Shown piece by piece: positions 1 to 7,544 of a stretch of 16,405 nt of DNA. This DNA is from AG25 sp035604455. GTDB taxonomy: Bacteria > Gemmatimonadota > Gemmatimonadetes > Gemmatimonadales > GWC2-71-9. A program made the position numbers and the translations under genes. Below the pieces are notes generated by a model. It was not told where the DNA came from. It made no database searches and saw nothing but the letters and a program-made list of their open reading frames with translations. Location: positions 1 through 16,405 of the forward strand of contig DATNIM010000051.1 of the NCBI GenBank assembly GCA_035604455.1, read 5' to 3'. How positions within the stretch are numbered: the first letter of the stretch is position 1; every line of letters starts with the position of its first letter.

Positions 1-46
1 GGCCGCTACCATCGCCTCCCGTCGGGTCTCGAGCGGGCCTTTTTGT
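1..46 (+). terminator. Possible rho-independent terminator at left edge
   Basis: GGCCGCT at 1-7 can pair with AGCGGGCC at 32-39 (one bulged G), and the stem is followed at once by a T-run, TTTTTGTT. This is the shape of an intrinsic terminator for a plus-strand transcript arriving from left of the window. The loop is long (about 24 nt) and the 5' side touches the window edge, so the structure may be incomplete. There is no comparable T-run for the minus-strand operon that ends at 184. Confidence 0.3.
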
Positions 47-90
47 TCACGGGTCTGATCCCCTCTGGACGGGTTTTCAGCCCAATGTAC

Positions 91-156
91 TGACTACCGA
101 GTGCTGACACTCGAGTGACTACTTTGTGGTGGCACTTCGCCAATTACCGATTACCG
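91..156. repeat. Short degenerate repeats and a small hairpin in the intergenic region
   Basis: The region holds a perfect 6-bp hairpin, CGAGTG-CTGA-CACTCG, at 98-113. TGACTAC occurs at 91-97 and again at 116-122, and CGAGTG occurs twice. A perfect tandem pair of the 7-mer ATTACCG sits at 143-156. It lies downstream of the methyltransferase stop at 184 and codes for nothing recognisable. It could be the 3' end structure of the long minus-strand operon, but it lacks a following U-run in that direction. The rest of 1-183 shows nothing else I can name. Confidence 0.4.
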
Positions 157-183
157 GATGGACGTCGTCGATCCTTGCGTTCG

Positions 184-1020
184 TCAACCGAGAATGGCGA
201 TGTCCTGTAGCGTTGGTCCCGTCTGGTCCCCCGACCAGTAGCCCCGGATCAGCTCGACCACACGCAGGTTCGCAGCTCGAGCCTCCGCGACAAAGCGCGA
301 GCGCTTGAAGGCGACGCCCGCTTCGGGCCGGTTGCTCATCCGCCACCAGAGGTCGGGACCCCCGTAGGGGAACCTCGGATCACCTTCCTCCCCGAGAAGA
401 AAGGCCGTGACGAGCGCGCGACGACCCTCCTGCAAGACGCGCCGGAGCTCGCGGAGGTAGTGCCTCGCATCTTCCTCGAGCAGGTGGGTGAATACGGATT
501 TCGCGAGCACGAACGTCATGCTGTCATCGGCCGCCGGGAAGCGGTACTGAGACACCGCCTCGCCACCCCGGCTCCAGGCCGTCTCAAGGGACGCGAGCTC
601 GAAGCGGAACCGCGGGTCGCTCGCAAAATGTCTTTTGCACCACGCGATCGACGGGCGGTGCACGTCAAAGCCGACATAGCTGCCGTGGGCCCCGAGCACG
701 TTGCGAAACTCGAGCGCCATCGATCCGCAGCCACACCCGATGTCCAGGACCGCGTCACTCTCCTGGAGGAGCGCCCGCGCGCCAATGACAGCGGACAGCT
801 CGGCCGCCGCGCGGTCGAAATCCCGGATCGGACCGGCGTGTCGCCTGAGCCACAGCGGCGGGCGGGGAGCGCGACGCGTCGCGGGCACAAACGGGCGCAG
901 CAGGGTGTCGAGCGGCTGCAGGAGCCAGTAGCCCGCGGTGCGCACGCGCCGCAGCGCGTGGACGAGCGAGCGCGGCAGGCGGGTTCGAGCGCGAGCGAGC
1001 GGCTTTAGCGCATCAGCCAT
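184..1020 (-). CDS. Class I SAM-dependent methyltransferase
   Basis: A 278-residue cytoplasmic enzyme expected to move a methyl group from S-adenosylmethionine to an unknown acceptor. The SAM-binding motif I, VLDIGCGCGS, is at residues 91-100, followed by GFDV at 117-120, whose acidic D119 would bind the ribose. A typical post-core stretch, KSVFTHLLEEDARHYLRELR, is at about 174-193, followed by a strand at about 200-208. The C-terminal end (WSGD and QD near 262-273) resembles methyltransferases found in glycan and lipid clusters, but that is weak support for a substrate. The first 60 residues are basic and Arg-rich. The ATG at 1020 lies 21 nt after the preceding peroxidase stop, with GAGG about 10 nt upstream, so the gene is probably the last member of the operon. 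It is followed by 183 nt of non-coding DNA. Confidence 0.85.
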   Translation of the reverse strand: MADALKPLARARTRLPRSLVHALRRVRTAGYWLLQPLDTLLRPFVPATRRAPRPPLWLRRHAGPIRDFDRAAAELSAVIGARALLQESDAVLDIGCGCGSMALEFRNVLGAHGSYVGFDVHRPSIAWCKRHFASDPRFRFELASLETAWSRGGEAVSQYRFPAADDSMTFVLAKSVFTHLLEEDARHYLRELRRVLQEGRRALVTAFLLGEEGDPRFPYGGPDLWWRMSNRPEAGVAFKRSRFVAEARAANLRVVELIRGYWSGDQTGPTLQDIAILG

Positions 1021-1041
1021 CGCCGAGTGACCTCGTCCCCC

Positions 1042-2124
1042 TTAGTGGAGGGTCGGGGCGAGCGTCGGGGCTCGGGCGAAGTTCTCGGGCAACGCGCCGG
1101 TGAGGCTTTCGAGGAAGGCGATGAGGTCGTCGATCTCTTGCTGACTGAGTTCGCGACCGAGCTGCACCCGACCCATCGTGCGCACCGCGAGGGGCAGCGT
1201 GGCCGCAGAGCCGTCGTGAAAGTAGGGTGGCGTCATGGCCACGTTGCGAAGCGTGGGCACTTTGAACACGTAGAGATCGTCGGGATTTTTTGTCACGGCG
1301 TAGCGCCCCGAGTCGATCACCGTGCTCCCGGTCTCGAGCCAATACTGTTTGACCACGCCGAAGGGCTGATATTTCCCACCGCCCACCCCCATGCCGTCGT
1401 GGCATGTGGCGCACCCGACACGCAGGAACGTGGAGAGTCCCGCCCGGGCCCGCGCGTCGAGCGCGTTTTCCCCGCGGAGGAATGCGTCGAAGGGCGCGGG
1501 CGTAACGAGCGTTCGCTCGTACGCCCCGATCGCCCGCCCCCAGTTCACGGCGCTCACGGGCACCGTGTCGTCGGGGAAGGCCGCCGCAAACGCCGCGCTG
1601 TACCCGAGCGTCTTGAGGCGCGCGACGGCCGTGTCGTAGCTCGGCAGCCCGAAGCTCGCGGCACCGAGGAGCGCCTTTGTGGCTTGGTCTTCGACCGACG
1701 CCCGATCGCCGCGCCAGTGTTCGACGAACTGCAGTGCCGCGTTCAGGACCGTGGGTGCGTTCCGCGGATTCAAGCGATTCTCGACTCCGCGGGGGAACTC
1801 GAGTCCGTCGGTCCCGTAGAGCGCGGGCTGATGACAGCGTGCGCAGCTCACCGTGCCATCGAGCGAAATGCGGGGGTCGAAGAAGAGCAGCTGTCCAAGC
1901 GCCACGCGGGCCTGGGAAACGGGCGCATCGGGCGTGGCGAAGTTGGCCGCGAGCGGCTGAAAGACCGCCCGCGCCTGTCTGAGCAGCGCCGTATCGGGTC
2001 GCTGTGCGTACGCTCCCTGAGCCACAGCAAGCGCCGCCACGGCGAGGACGCTAGACCGAGCTATCGCGCCACGCCATCCGACGCGAATCACACGGCCGCC
2101 GGCCGTTCCCTGTGAACCGTTCAC
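1042..2124 (-). CDS. Di-haem cytochrome c peroxidase / MauG-family protein
   Basis: A periplasmic di-haem c protein. The family reduces hydrogen peroxide with electrons from small cytochromes, or (MauG branch) oxidises protein side chains. Two haem-attachment sites are visible, CARCH at residues 94-98 and CATCH at 238-242. Family hallmarks are LFFDPRIS (80-87), RNAPTVLNAAL (121-131), HWRGDRASVEDQA (136-148) and TPPYFHDGSAATL (298-310). An N-terminal signal peptide with a hydrophobic core and a likely cleavage at AYA-Q (residue 40) fits export. The 360-residue length is normal. The GTG start at 2124 lies 2 nt after the ftsK stop, so translation is probably coupled. An alternative GTG at 2091 (residue 12) gives a more compact signal peptide and has AGGGA about 13 nt upstream. 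The electron donor and the choice between peroxidase and MauG-like activity cannot be read from sequence. Confidence 0.92.
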   Translation of the reverse strand: MNGSQGTAGGRVIRVGWRGAIARSSVLAVAALAVAQGAYAQRPDTALLRQARAVFQPLAANFATPDAPVSQARVALGQLLFFDPRISLDGTVSCARCHQPALYGTDGLEFPRGVENRLNPRNAPTVLNAALQFVEHWRGDRASVEDQATKALLGAASFGLPSYDTAVARLKTLGYSAAFAAAFPDDTVPVSAVNWGRAIGAYERTLVTPAPFDAFLRGENALDARARAGLSTFLRVGCATCHDGMGVGGGKYQPFGVVKQYWLETGSTVIDSGRYAVTKNPDDLYVFKVPTLRNVAMTPPYFHDGSAATLPLAVRTMGRVQLGRELSQQEIDDLIAFLESLTGALPENFARAPTLAPTLH

Positions 2125-2126
2125 GC

Positions 2127-4310
2127 TCAGGCCGGTCCGCAGATCTCGTCCAACTCTTCGAGCCCCACGAGCACGTCGCGCGGCTTGGATCCGTTCGCGG
2201 GCCCGAGAATCCCGGCCAGCTCGAGCTGATCAATGATGCGGGCCGCGCGGCCGTAGCCAATGCTCATCCGTCGCTGCAAGAGCGACGTCGAGCCGAGCTG
2301 GTTCTGGATGCACACTTCGGCGGCCTGGCGGAACAGGGAGTCCCGCTCCCCCGCGCCATCGTCGGTCGGGAACCCGCCGTCCGACCGCTCGGCCGCCTCG
2401 ATCGCCGCCATCTCCTCGGCCATCGCCTGCTTCAGCTTCTCGCCCACCGCCTCCGGCGAGTGCGCCCGATACCACTCCATGACGCGCTCGGTTTCTTCCG
2501 TCGAGATGTAGGCACCCTGGAGCCGCATCGGTTCGCTCTTGCCCGGCGGAAGGAAGAGCATGTCACCGTTCCCGAGCAGGCTTTCGGCGCCGTTCTGATC
2601 GAGGATCGTCCGGCTGTCGACCTTGGCCGAGACCCGGAAGGCGATCCGACAGGGGAAGTTGGCCTTGATGAGACCCGTGATGACGTTCACCGAGGGCCGT
2701 TGCGTGGCGAGGATCAAATGGATGCCGATCGCCCGGGCCTTCTGGGCCAGCGTGGCGAGGGGCGTCTCGACCTCGCCCGCCACGGTGAGCATCAGATCCG
2801 CGAGCTCGTCTACGACGAGGACGATGTAGGGCAGCACCCCGCCTTTGTACTCAGCGTCGAGCGGCAGGTCACGCTGGACGCCGGCTTGGGTGGCGAGGGT
2901 TTCGCGGGGCCCCTTGAGCGGCTTTCCCTGCTCCACCTTGCGGTTGAAGTCGGAGAGGTTCCGGGTGTGGTTCGCATGGAGGAGCTGGTAGCGGCGATCC
3001 ATCTCGGCGACCGCCCATTTGAAGACGAGCGCGGCCTTGTGGTTGTTCGTCACCACCGGATGCCCGAGGTGCGGTAAGGAGGCGTACATCGAGAGCTCGA
3101 CCATCTTCGGGTCGATCATCAGGAGCCGCAGCCTCTCGGGCGGGTGCGCGTAGATGAGACTCGTGACGATCGTGTTGATGCACACCGACTTCCCCGACCC
3201 GGTGACGCCCGCGATCAGCAGGTGGGGCATCTTCGCGAGGTCGTCCACGACGGCGTCGCCCTCGAGGTTGCGGCCGAGCGCAACCGGCAGGGCGCGCGCG
3301 CGCCGATACGCCGGGGTCTCGAGCAGCTCGCGAATGGTCACCATGCGCGGGACCGGGTTCGGGACTTCGATCCCGACCGCCGCCTTGCCCGGGATCGGGG
3401 CCACGATCCGTAGACTCTGGGCCCGCATCGCGAGTGCCAGGTCGTCGGCGAGCGCCGCGATGCGTCCGACCTTCACGCCGGGCCCGGGAGCGACTTCGTA
3501 TTGCGTCACGACCGGGCCCACCGTGCGGCCCGCGATCGAACCTTCCACGCGGAAGGTCTGCAGGGTGTCGATCAGCTTGCGGCCCATCTCGTCGATCTGG
3601 GCCGCGCCCCCGTCCCCCTCGTCGGGCTTCGCGGCCTCGAGGAGATCGAGCGGCGGGATCAGGACACCTTCGGGGACGGGCTCAGGCTTCGCTGGCGGGG
3701 GCTCTGGTTTCTGCTTGCGCGGGCGGCGCGGGGGAGGGAGGACCGCGACCTCGCGCTCGGGCTCCTCGGGCTCTTCGCGCTCGCGCTCGCGCTCGCGCTC
3801 CGCCCGGGGCTTGGGTGTACGCTCGCGCTGTCTCAAGACGACCAGCGGATGCCACCCCACCGTGAGAATCCCGAGGGCGGACATGGCGAAGAGCCCCGCG
3901 AGCGCACCGCCCGCGGTCCCGATGGCCCCGGCCACCCCGGCCGCGATGTAGGCAGGGAGGAGTCCGGCCAGGCGTTCCGCCGACGTCCAGCTCGCATAGC
4001 TCGGCCGGAGGTCGTCGATCCGGAGCCCCGCGGCGATCGCCACCCCGTACGGCAGGAGCAGCACGAGCCCTGCCCCGAGCGCGGCGGCGCGCAGCGCCGA
4101 GAGAGAGCCCAGCCGCCCGAAGGCGGCCACGGCCCAGCCGATCCCGAGCACGGGCAGCAGCACGGCCCCGATGCCCAGGGCTTCCCAGAGTCCCGTCCCG
4201 ATCGCGCCGCCCCAGCTACCGGTGAGCCCCGTGCCGAGGAGGGTGAGTCCGAGGAACACCCCGGCGACGAGTGCGCCGACGCCGATCAACTCCTGGCGGC
4301 GGTCCGTCAT
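2127..4310 (-). CDS. ftsK: DNA translocase FtsK/SpoIIIE
   Basis: A 727-residue septal DNA pump that moves chromosome ends through the closing division site. About four membrane segments lie in residues 10-160. A charged, Pro-rich linker (about 165-225) includes an unusual Glu-Arg alternating run at 171-179. The motor follows: an alpha domain from about 240, Walker A GVTGSGKS at 368-375 and Walker B YIVLVVDELADLM at 495-507. The C-terminal gamma winged helix (about 660-720) is clear, with GSTSLLQRRMSIGYGRAARI at 682-701, the module that reads KOPS and contacts XerD in studied species. The linker is short compared with E. coli FtsK (1329 aa), as in many phyla. The ATG at 4310 overlaps the comB stop in ATGA, and the stop lies 2 nt before the peroxidase start, so it is translated as part of the operon. 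Confidence 0.97.
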   Translation of the reverse strand: MTDRRQELIGVGALVAGVFLGLTLLGTGLTGSWGGAIGTGLWEALGIGAVLLPVLGIGWAVAAFGRLGSLSALRAAALGAGLVLLLPYGVAIAAGLRIDDLRPSYASWTSAERLAGLLPAYIAAGVAGAIGTAGGALAGLFAMSALGILTVGWHPLVVLRQRERTPKPRAEREREREREEPEEPEREVAVLPPPRRPRKQKPEPPPAKPEPVPEGVLIPPLDLLEAAKPDEGDGGAAQIDEMGRKLIDTLQTFRVEGSIAGRTVGPVVTQYEVAPGPGVKVGRIAALADDLALAMRAQSLRIVAPIPGKAAVGIEVPNPVPRMVTIRELLETPAYRRARALPVALGRNLEGDAVVDDLAKMPHLLIAGVTGSGKSVCINTIVTSLIYAHPPERLRLLMIDPKMVELSMYASLPHLGHPVVTNNHKAALVFKWAVAEMDRRYQLLHANHTRNLSDFNRKVEQGKPLKGPRETLATQAGVQRDLPLDAEYKGGVLPYIVLVVDELADLMLTVAGEVETPLATLAQKARAIGIHLILATQRPSVNVITGLIKANFPCRIAFRVSAKVDSRTILDQNGAESLLGNGDMLFLPPGKSEPMRLQGAYISTEETERVMEWYRAHSPEAVGEKLKQAMAEEMAAIEAAERSDGGFPTDDGAGERDSLFRQAAEVCIQNQLGSTSLLQRRMSIGYGRAARIIDQLELAGILGPANGSKPRDVLVGLEELDEICGPA
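3776..3799. repeat. Perfect hexamer repeat (CGCGCT)x4 inside ftsK
   Basis: Four exact tandem copies of a 6-bp unit. On the coding strand they specify alternating Glu and Arg (residues about 171-179) in the linker between the membrane domain and the motor. The unit is a multiple of three, so copy-number change would lengthen or shorten the linker without a frameshift. Confidence 0.85.
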
Positions 4311-5026
4311 GTGATCCGGCGGTCGAGATACTGGGGCACGACCTGGAAGCGATCGGGCTTTGCCGCGAACGCCACGTCGGCCGAGAGCTCGACCTCCTCG
4401 AGCTGGCGCGCGGCGGCGCTCGCTTCGAAGGCCTCGACCCAGTTCTTGTAGACGCCGGTGAGGGCCACGGCGACCACGGCCGCATCGTTCAACTCGACCG
4501 GTTTCAAGCCTTTGCGGATGGCCTTCACGAGCCGGCCCGCCGTGTAGGCGTCCTCGAGCGCGAACTGCCGCTCGCGTCCAGAGCAGAGGATGATCAGGTC
4601 CTTCCCGTCCTGCAGCAGTGCCCGCGCCCGTTCGGCCGTCGCCGTGAAGTTCGCGGCCGCGCCGACCAACACGGGTTCGCCGCCCGCCGCGGCCACGAGG
4701 GCCGGCGTACCGTTCGTCGTGGCCAACACGATCGTCTTCCCCGCGACGGTCTCGGGCCGCATCTCGACCGGCGAGTTGCCGAGGTTAAAGCCCTCGATCT
4801 TGAGGCTTTTCCGCTCGCCCGCGAGCAGCACGCCGTTCTTCTCCAGGTTCGAGGCGACGCGCACGGCCTCCTCGGGGGTGGCGGTGGGAATCACCGCCTT
4901 CGCACCGTTACCCAAGGCCGTGACGACCGTGGTCGTCGCCCGCAGGGCGTCGATCACGATCACCGGGCGACCGCTCACGTCCCCGGGCGCAAGACCTGCT
5001 GGCGTAAAGTGGACGTCGATTCTCAT
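4307..5026 (-). CDS. comB: ComB-like 2-phosphosulfolactate phosphatase
   Basis: A 239-residue protein of the ComB family, a magnesium-dependent phosphatase that converts 2-phosphosulfolactate to sulfolactate in coenzyme M synthesis of methanogens. Family motifs visible are VIVIDALRATTTVVTALGNG at residues 22-41, LAGERKSLKIEGFNLGNSP at about 68-86 and a TTNGTPAL stretch near residues 103-110. The length is typical. Many bacteria with no coenzyme M pathway carry this gene, and its role there is not settled, so the substrate here is an inference. No other coenzyme M gene (comA, comC) is in the window. Its ATG overlaps the accC stop by 4 nt (ATGA), and its own stop overlaps the ftsK start by 4 nt, so it is locked into the operon. 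Confidence 0.88.
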   Translation of the reverse strand: MRIDVHFTPAGLAPGDVSGRPVIVIDALRATTTVVTALGNGAKAVIPTATPEEAVRVASNLEKNGVLLAGERKSLKIEGFNLGNSPVEMRPETVAGKTIVLATTNGTPALVAAAGGEPVLVGAAANFTATAERARALLQDGKDLIILCSGRERQFALEDAYTAGRLVKAIRKGLKPVELNDAAVVAVALTGVYKNWVEAFEASAAARQLEEVELSADVAFAAKPDRFQVVPQYLDRRIT

Positions 5027-6375
5027 TCGGCGGTGAGGAGCTGGGGGTTCCGGTCGACGAAGCGCGTGTCGACCCGGCCCGCCACGAAGTCGGGGTGGCG
5101 GAGGACGCGAGAGAGAAACGGGATCGTCGTCGTCACGCCCTCGATGATGAAGGAGTCGAGCGCCTGCCGCATCCGGCTCAGCGCCTCCTCACGCGAGTTG
5201 CCGTGGACGATGAGCTTCGCCAGGAGCGAGTCGTAGAACGGCGGCACCGCGTAGCCCGCGTAGATGTGGGTGTCCACCCGGACCCCGGGGCCGCCCGCGG
5301 GGTGATAGGCCGTGATGACCCCCGGGGCGGGGTGGAAGTTCCGCGCCGGGTCCTCGGCGTTCACGCGGCACTCGATCGCGTGGCCGCGCAGCCGGCCGCC
5401 ATTCATGACGAACGACAGCGGCTCGCCCGCGGCCACCCGGATCTGCTCCTTCACGAGGTCGAAGTTCGTGCACATCTCCGTCACCGGATGCTCGACCTGG
5501 ATCCGGGTGTTCATCTCCATGAAGTAGAACGCCCCGTCGTCGAGCAAGAACTCGACCGTCCCCGCCCCGACGTATCCGATCGCCTCCGCAAGTCGCACCG
5601 CCGCGGTCCCCATCGCGTCGCGGAGCTCAGGGGTGAGCGCGGGGCTCGGGGCTTCCTCGATCAGCTTCTGGTGGCGCCGCTGCACCGAGCAGTCGCGCTC
5701 GCACAGGTGCATCAGGCGCCCGTGGGCGTCGCCCATGATCTGGATCTCGACGTGCCGCGGGCGTTCGAGGTACTTCTCGAGGTACACCGTGTCCGACCCG
5801 AAGGCCGCCAGCGCCTCCTGCTTCGCGAGCCCGAAGGACTGGGCGAACTGGTCCTCGTCGGCCGCGACCCGCATCCCCTTCCCGCCGCCGCCCGCCGTGG
5901 CCTTCACGATGACGGGGAACCCGATCTTATGGGCGACCTTCAAGCCCGACTCGGCGTCCTCGACCGGGCCCGGCGACCCGGGAATCGTGGGCACCTTGTG
6001 CTTGTGGGCGAGCTTCCGCGCGGCGGCCTTGTCGCCCATCTGGCGGATCTGCTCGGCCGTGGGGCCGATGAAGGTGATGTTCGAGGCGCGGACCGTGTCG
6101 GCGAACTCGCTGTTCTCGGCGAGGAACCCGTAGCCCGGGTGGATCGCGTCGGCGCCCGTGATTTCCGCCGCCGCGATGAGGCGCGCGATGTTCAGATAGC
6201 TGTCGCGCGCGGGCGGGCGCCCGATGCACACGTCGTCGTCGGCGAACCGCACGTGCAGGGACTCGCGGTCGGCCTCCGAATAGACCGCCACCGTCGCGAG
6301 CCCGAGTTCTTTGCACGCGCGAATCACCCGCAGGGCGATCTCCCCGCGGTTCGCGACCAAGACCTTCTTGAACAT
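5023..6375 (-). CDS. accC: Acetyl-CoA carboxylase, biotin carboxylase subunit
   Basis: A 450-residue ATP-grasp enzyme that carboxylates the biotin on AccB with bicarbonate and ATP, the first half-reaction in making malonyl-CoA for fatty acids. The N-terminus, KKVLVANRGEIALRVIRA (3-20), is diagnostic. The glycine-rich ATP loop GGGGKGM is at 162-168. The catalytic stretch EMNTRIQVEHPVTE is at 287-300, with E287, N289, R291 and E295 matching known active-site residues. The C-terminal biotin carboxylase domain ends near FVDRNP. The frame stays open upstream to 6531, but homology starts exactly at the ATG at 6375, which shares its A with the pilT-like stop (TGATG). The upstream extension has no family similarity, so I reject it. 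The stop overlaps comB by 4 nt. The partner gene accB is one gene upstream, separated by the pilT-like gene. Confidence 0.98.
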   Translation of the reverse strand: MFKKVLVANRGEIALRVIRACKELGLATVAVYSEADRESLHVRFADDDVCIGRPPARDSYLNIARLIAAAEITGADAIHPGYGFLAENSEFADTVRASNITFIGPTAEQIRQMGDKAAARKLAHKHKVPTIPGSPGPVEDAESGLKVAHKIGFPVIVKATAGGGGKGMRVAADEDQFAQSFGLAKQEALAAFGSDTVYLEKYLERPRHVEIQIMGDAHGRLMHLCERDCSVQRRHQKLIEEAPSPALTPELRDAMGTAAVRLAEAIGYVGAGTVEFLLDDGAFYFMEMNTRIQVEHPVTEMCTNFDLVKEQIRVAAGEPLSFVMNGGRLRGHAIECRVNAEDPARNFHPAPGVITAYHPAGGPGVRVDTHIYAGYAVPPFYDSLLAKLIVHGNSREEALSRMRQALDSFIIEGVTTTIPFLSRVLRHPDFVAGRVDTRFVDRNPQLLTAE

Positions 6376-7544
6376 CAGGGTGTCAGGTCGGTCCGGCCCG
6401 CGCGCACCTGCGATCCGCCGAAGGCTTTCGAGGCCGCGGAATCGACCCCCGAAATCTTCAGGGCGAACTCGCTCGGGTTCGTGGCGTAGAACATCGCGCT
6501 CTCGTAGCTGATCGCGCCCTGTTGGAACCACCCGAACAGTGACTGATCGAAGCTCTGCATCCCGTACTGGACCGAGCCTTCGGCGATGAGGTCGGGAATC
6601 GCGAGCTGCTTGCTCAGGTCGCGGATGTTGTCCTGCACCGCCGCGGTGTTGATCAGCACCTCGGCCGCGGGCACCCGGCCCCGGCCGTCCTTGCGCGGCA
6701 CGAGGCGGAGCGACACGACAGCCTGCAGCGCAGTCGAGAGCAGGTGGCGGATCTCGTCGTGCTGGTGCGGCGGGAAGAAGGAGATCACGCGGTTGATCGT
6801 CTGGGTCGCGTCGGTCGTGTGGAGCGTCGAGAAGACGAGGTGGCCCGTGTCCGCCGCCTTGAGGGCCGTGTCGAGCGTCTCCATGTCCCGGATCTCGCCG
6901 ATCAGGATCACGTCCGGGTCCTGCCGCAGCACGTGGCGCAGCGCCGAGTTGAAGGACAGCGTGTCGTTCCCCACCTCGCGCTGAGAGATGTTGGCGAGCT
7001 GGTCGCGATGGAGGAACTCGATCGGGTCCTCGATCGTGATGATGTTCACGCGCCGCGTCGTGTTGATGTGGTTGATGAGCGCGGCGAGCGCGGTCGACTT
7101 CCCAGAACCCGTGACCCCGGTGACGAGGACGAGCCCCCGGGGCCGGGCCGCGATCTCCTCCATGACGGGCGGGAGGTTCAGGTCCTTGATCGCCTTCACC
7201 TCGTAGGGAATCGCCCGGAAGGCGAAGGCGACCGTGCCCCGCTGCTGGTAGACGTTCGTCCGGAACCGGCCGACCCCGGGCACGCCGATCGCAAAATCCG
7301 CTTCCTTGTGCTCCGCGAACTCCTTCACCTGGCGCGGCGTCATGATCTGCTCGGCGAGCGACTTCAGCTCCTCGGGCTTGAGCGGCTGGGTGTCCAGGCC
7401 CACCAGGTCGCCGTTGACCCGGATCGTCGCCGGCCGGCCGACCTTGAGCAGCAGGTCCGAGCCGTTCCGCTGGACCATCTGCGTGATCGCCTGCTTGAAA
7501 TTGAACGGGGCCCCGGCGCCTGCCGGGCTCGCGCCTTCAGCCAT
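6375..7544 (-). CDS. pilT: Type IV pilus retraction ATPase, PilT/PilU family
   Basis: A 389-residue hexameric secretion-type ATPase expected to power pilus retraction, and so twitching, DNA uptake or surface sensing, at the inner membrane. Domains in order: N-terminal PAS-like part to about 120; Walker A GVTGSGKS at 143-150; Asp box TIEDPIEF at 170-177; Walker B DVILIGEIRDMET at 211-223; His box HLVFSTLHTTDA at 235-246. The canonical PilT motif AIRNLIRE is replaced by AVQDNIRD (302-309), followed by about 12 residues leading to the QYGMQSFDQSL segment (326-336), which is closer to PilU or a PilT2 branch. The ATG at 7544 sits 8 nt inside the end of accB, and the stop shares one base with the accC start. 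No other pilus gene is in the window. PilT family membership is firm; the choice between PilT and PilU is not. Confidence 0.93.
   Translation of the reverse strand: MAEGASPAGAGAPFNFKQAITQMVQRNGSDLLLKVGRPATIRVNGDLVGLDTQPLKPEELKSLAEQIMTPRQVKEFAEHKEADFAIGVPGVGRFRTNVYQQRGTVAFAFRAIPYEVKAIKDLNLPPVMEEIAARPRGLVLVTGVTGSGKSTALAALINHINTTRRVNIITIEDPIEFLHRDQLANISQREVGNDTLSFNSALRHVLRQDPDVILIGEIRDMETLDTALKAADTGHLVFSTLHTTDATQTINRVISFFPPHQHDEIRHLLSTALQAVVSLRLVPRKDGRGRVPAAEVLINTAAVQDNIRDLSKQLAIPDLIAEGSVQYGMQSFDQSLFGWFQQGAISYESAMFYATNPSEFALKISGVDSAASKAFGGSQVRAGRTDLTP

Noticed and set aside
1027..2115. 362-aa plus-strand open frame antisense to the peroxidase gene
   Set aside because: It is a high-GC shadow: its translation is Arg/Gly/Glu-rich with no motif, while the minus strand has haem motifs and a signal peptide.
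5095..6489. 464-aa plus-strand open frame over accC
   Set aside because: Antisense shadow of a clear biotin carboxylase gene; translation is rich in Arg, His and Asp with no domain.
6376..6531. N-terminal extension of accC to a start at 6531
   Set aside because: The 52 extra residues have no family similarity and lie within the pilT-like gene; the ATG at 6375 matches the usual AccC start.
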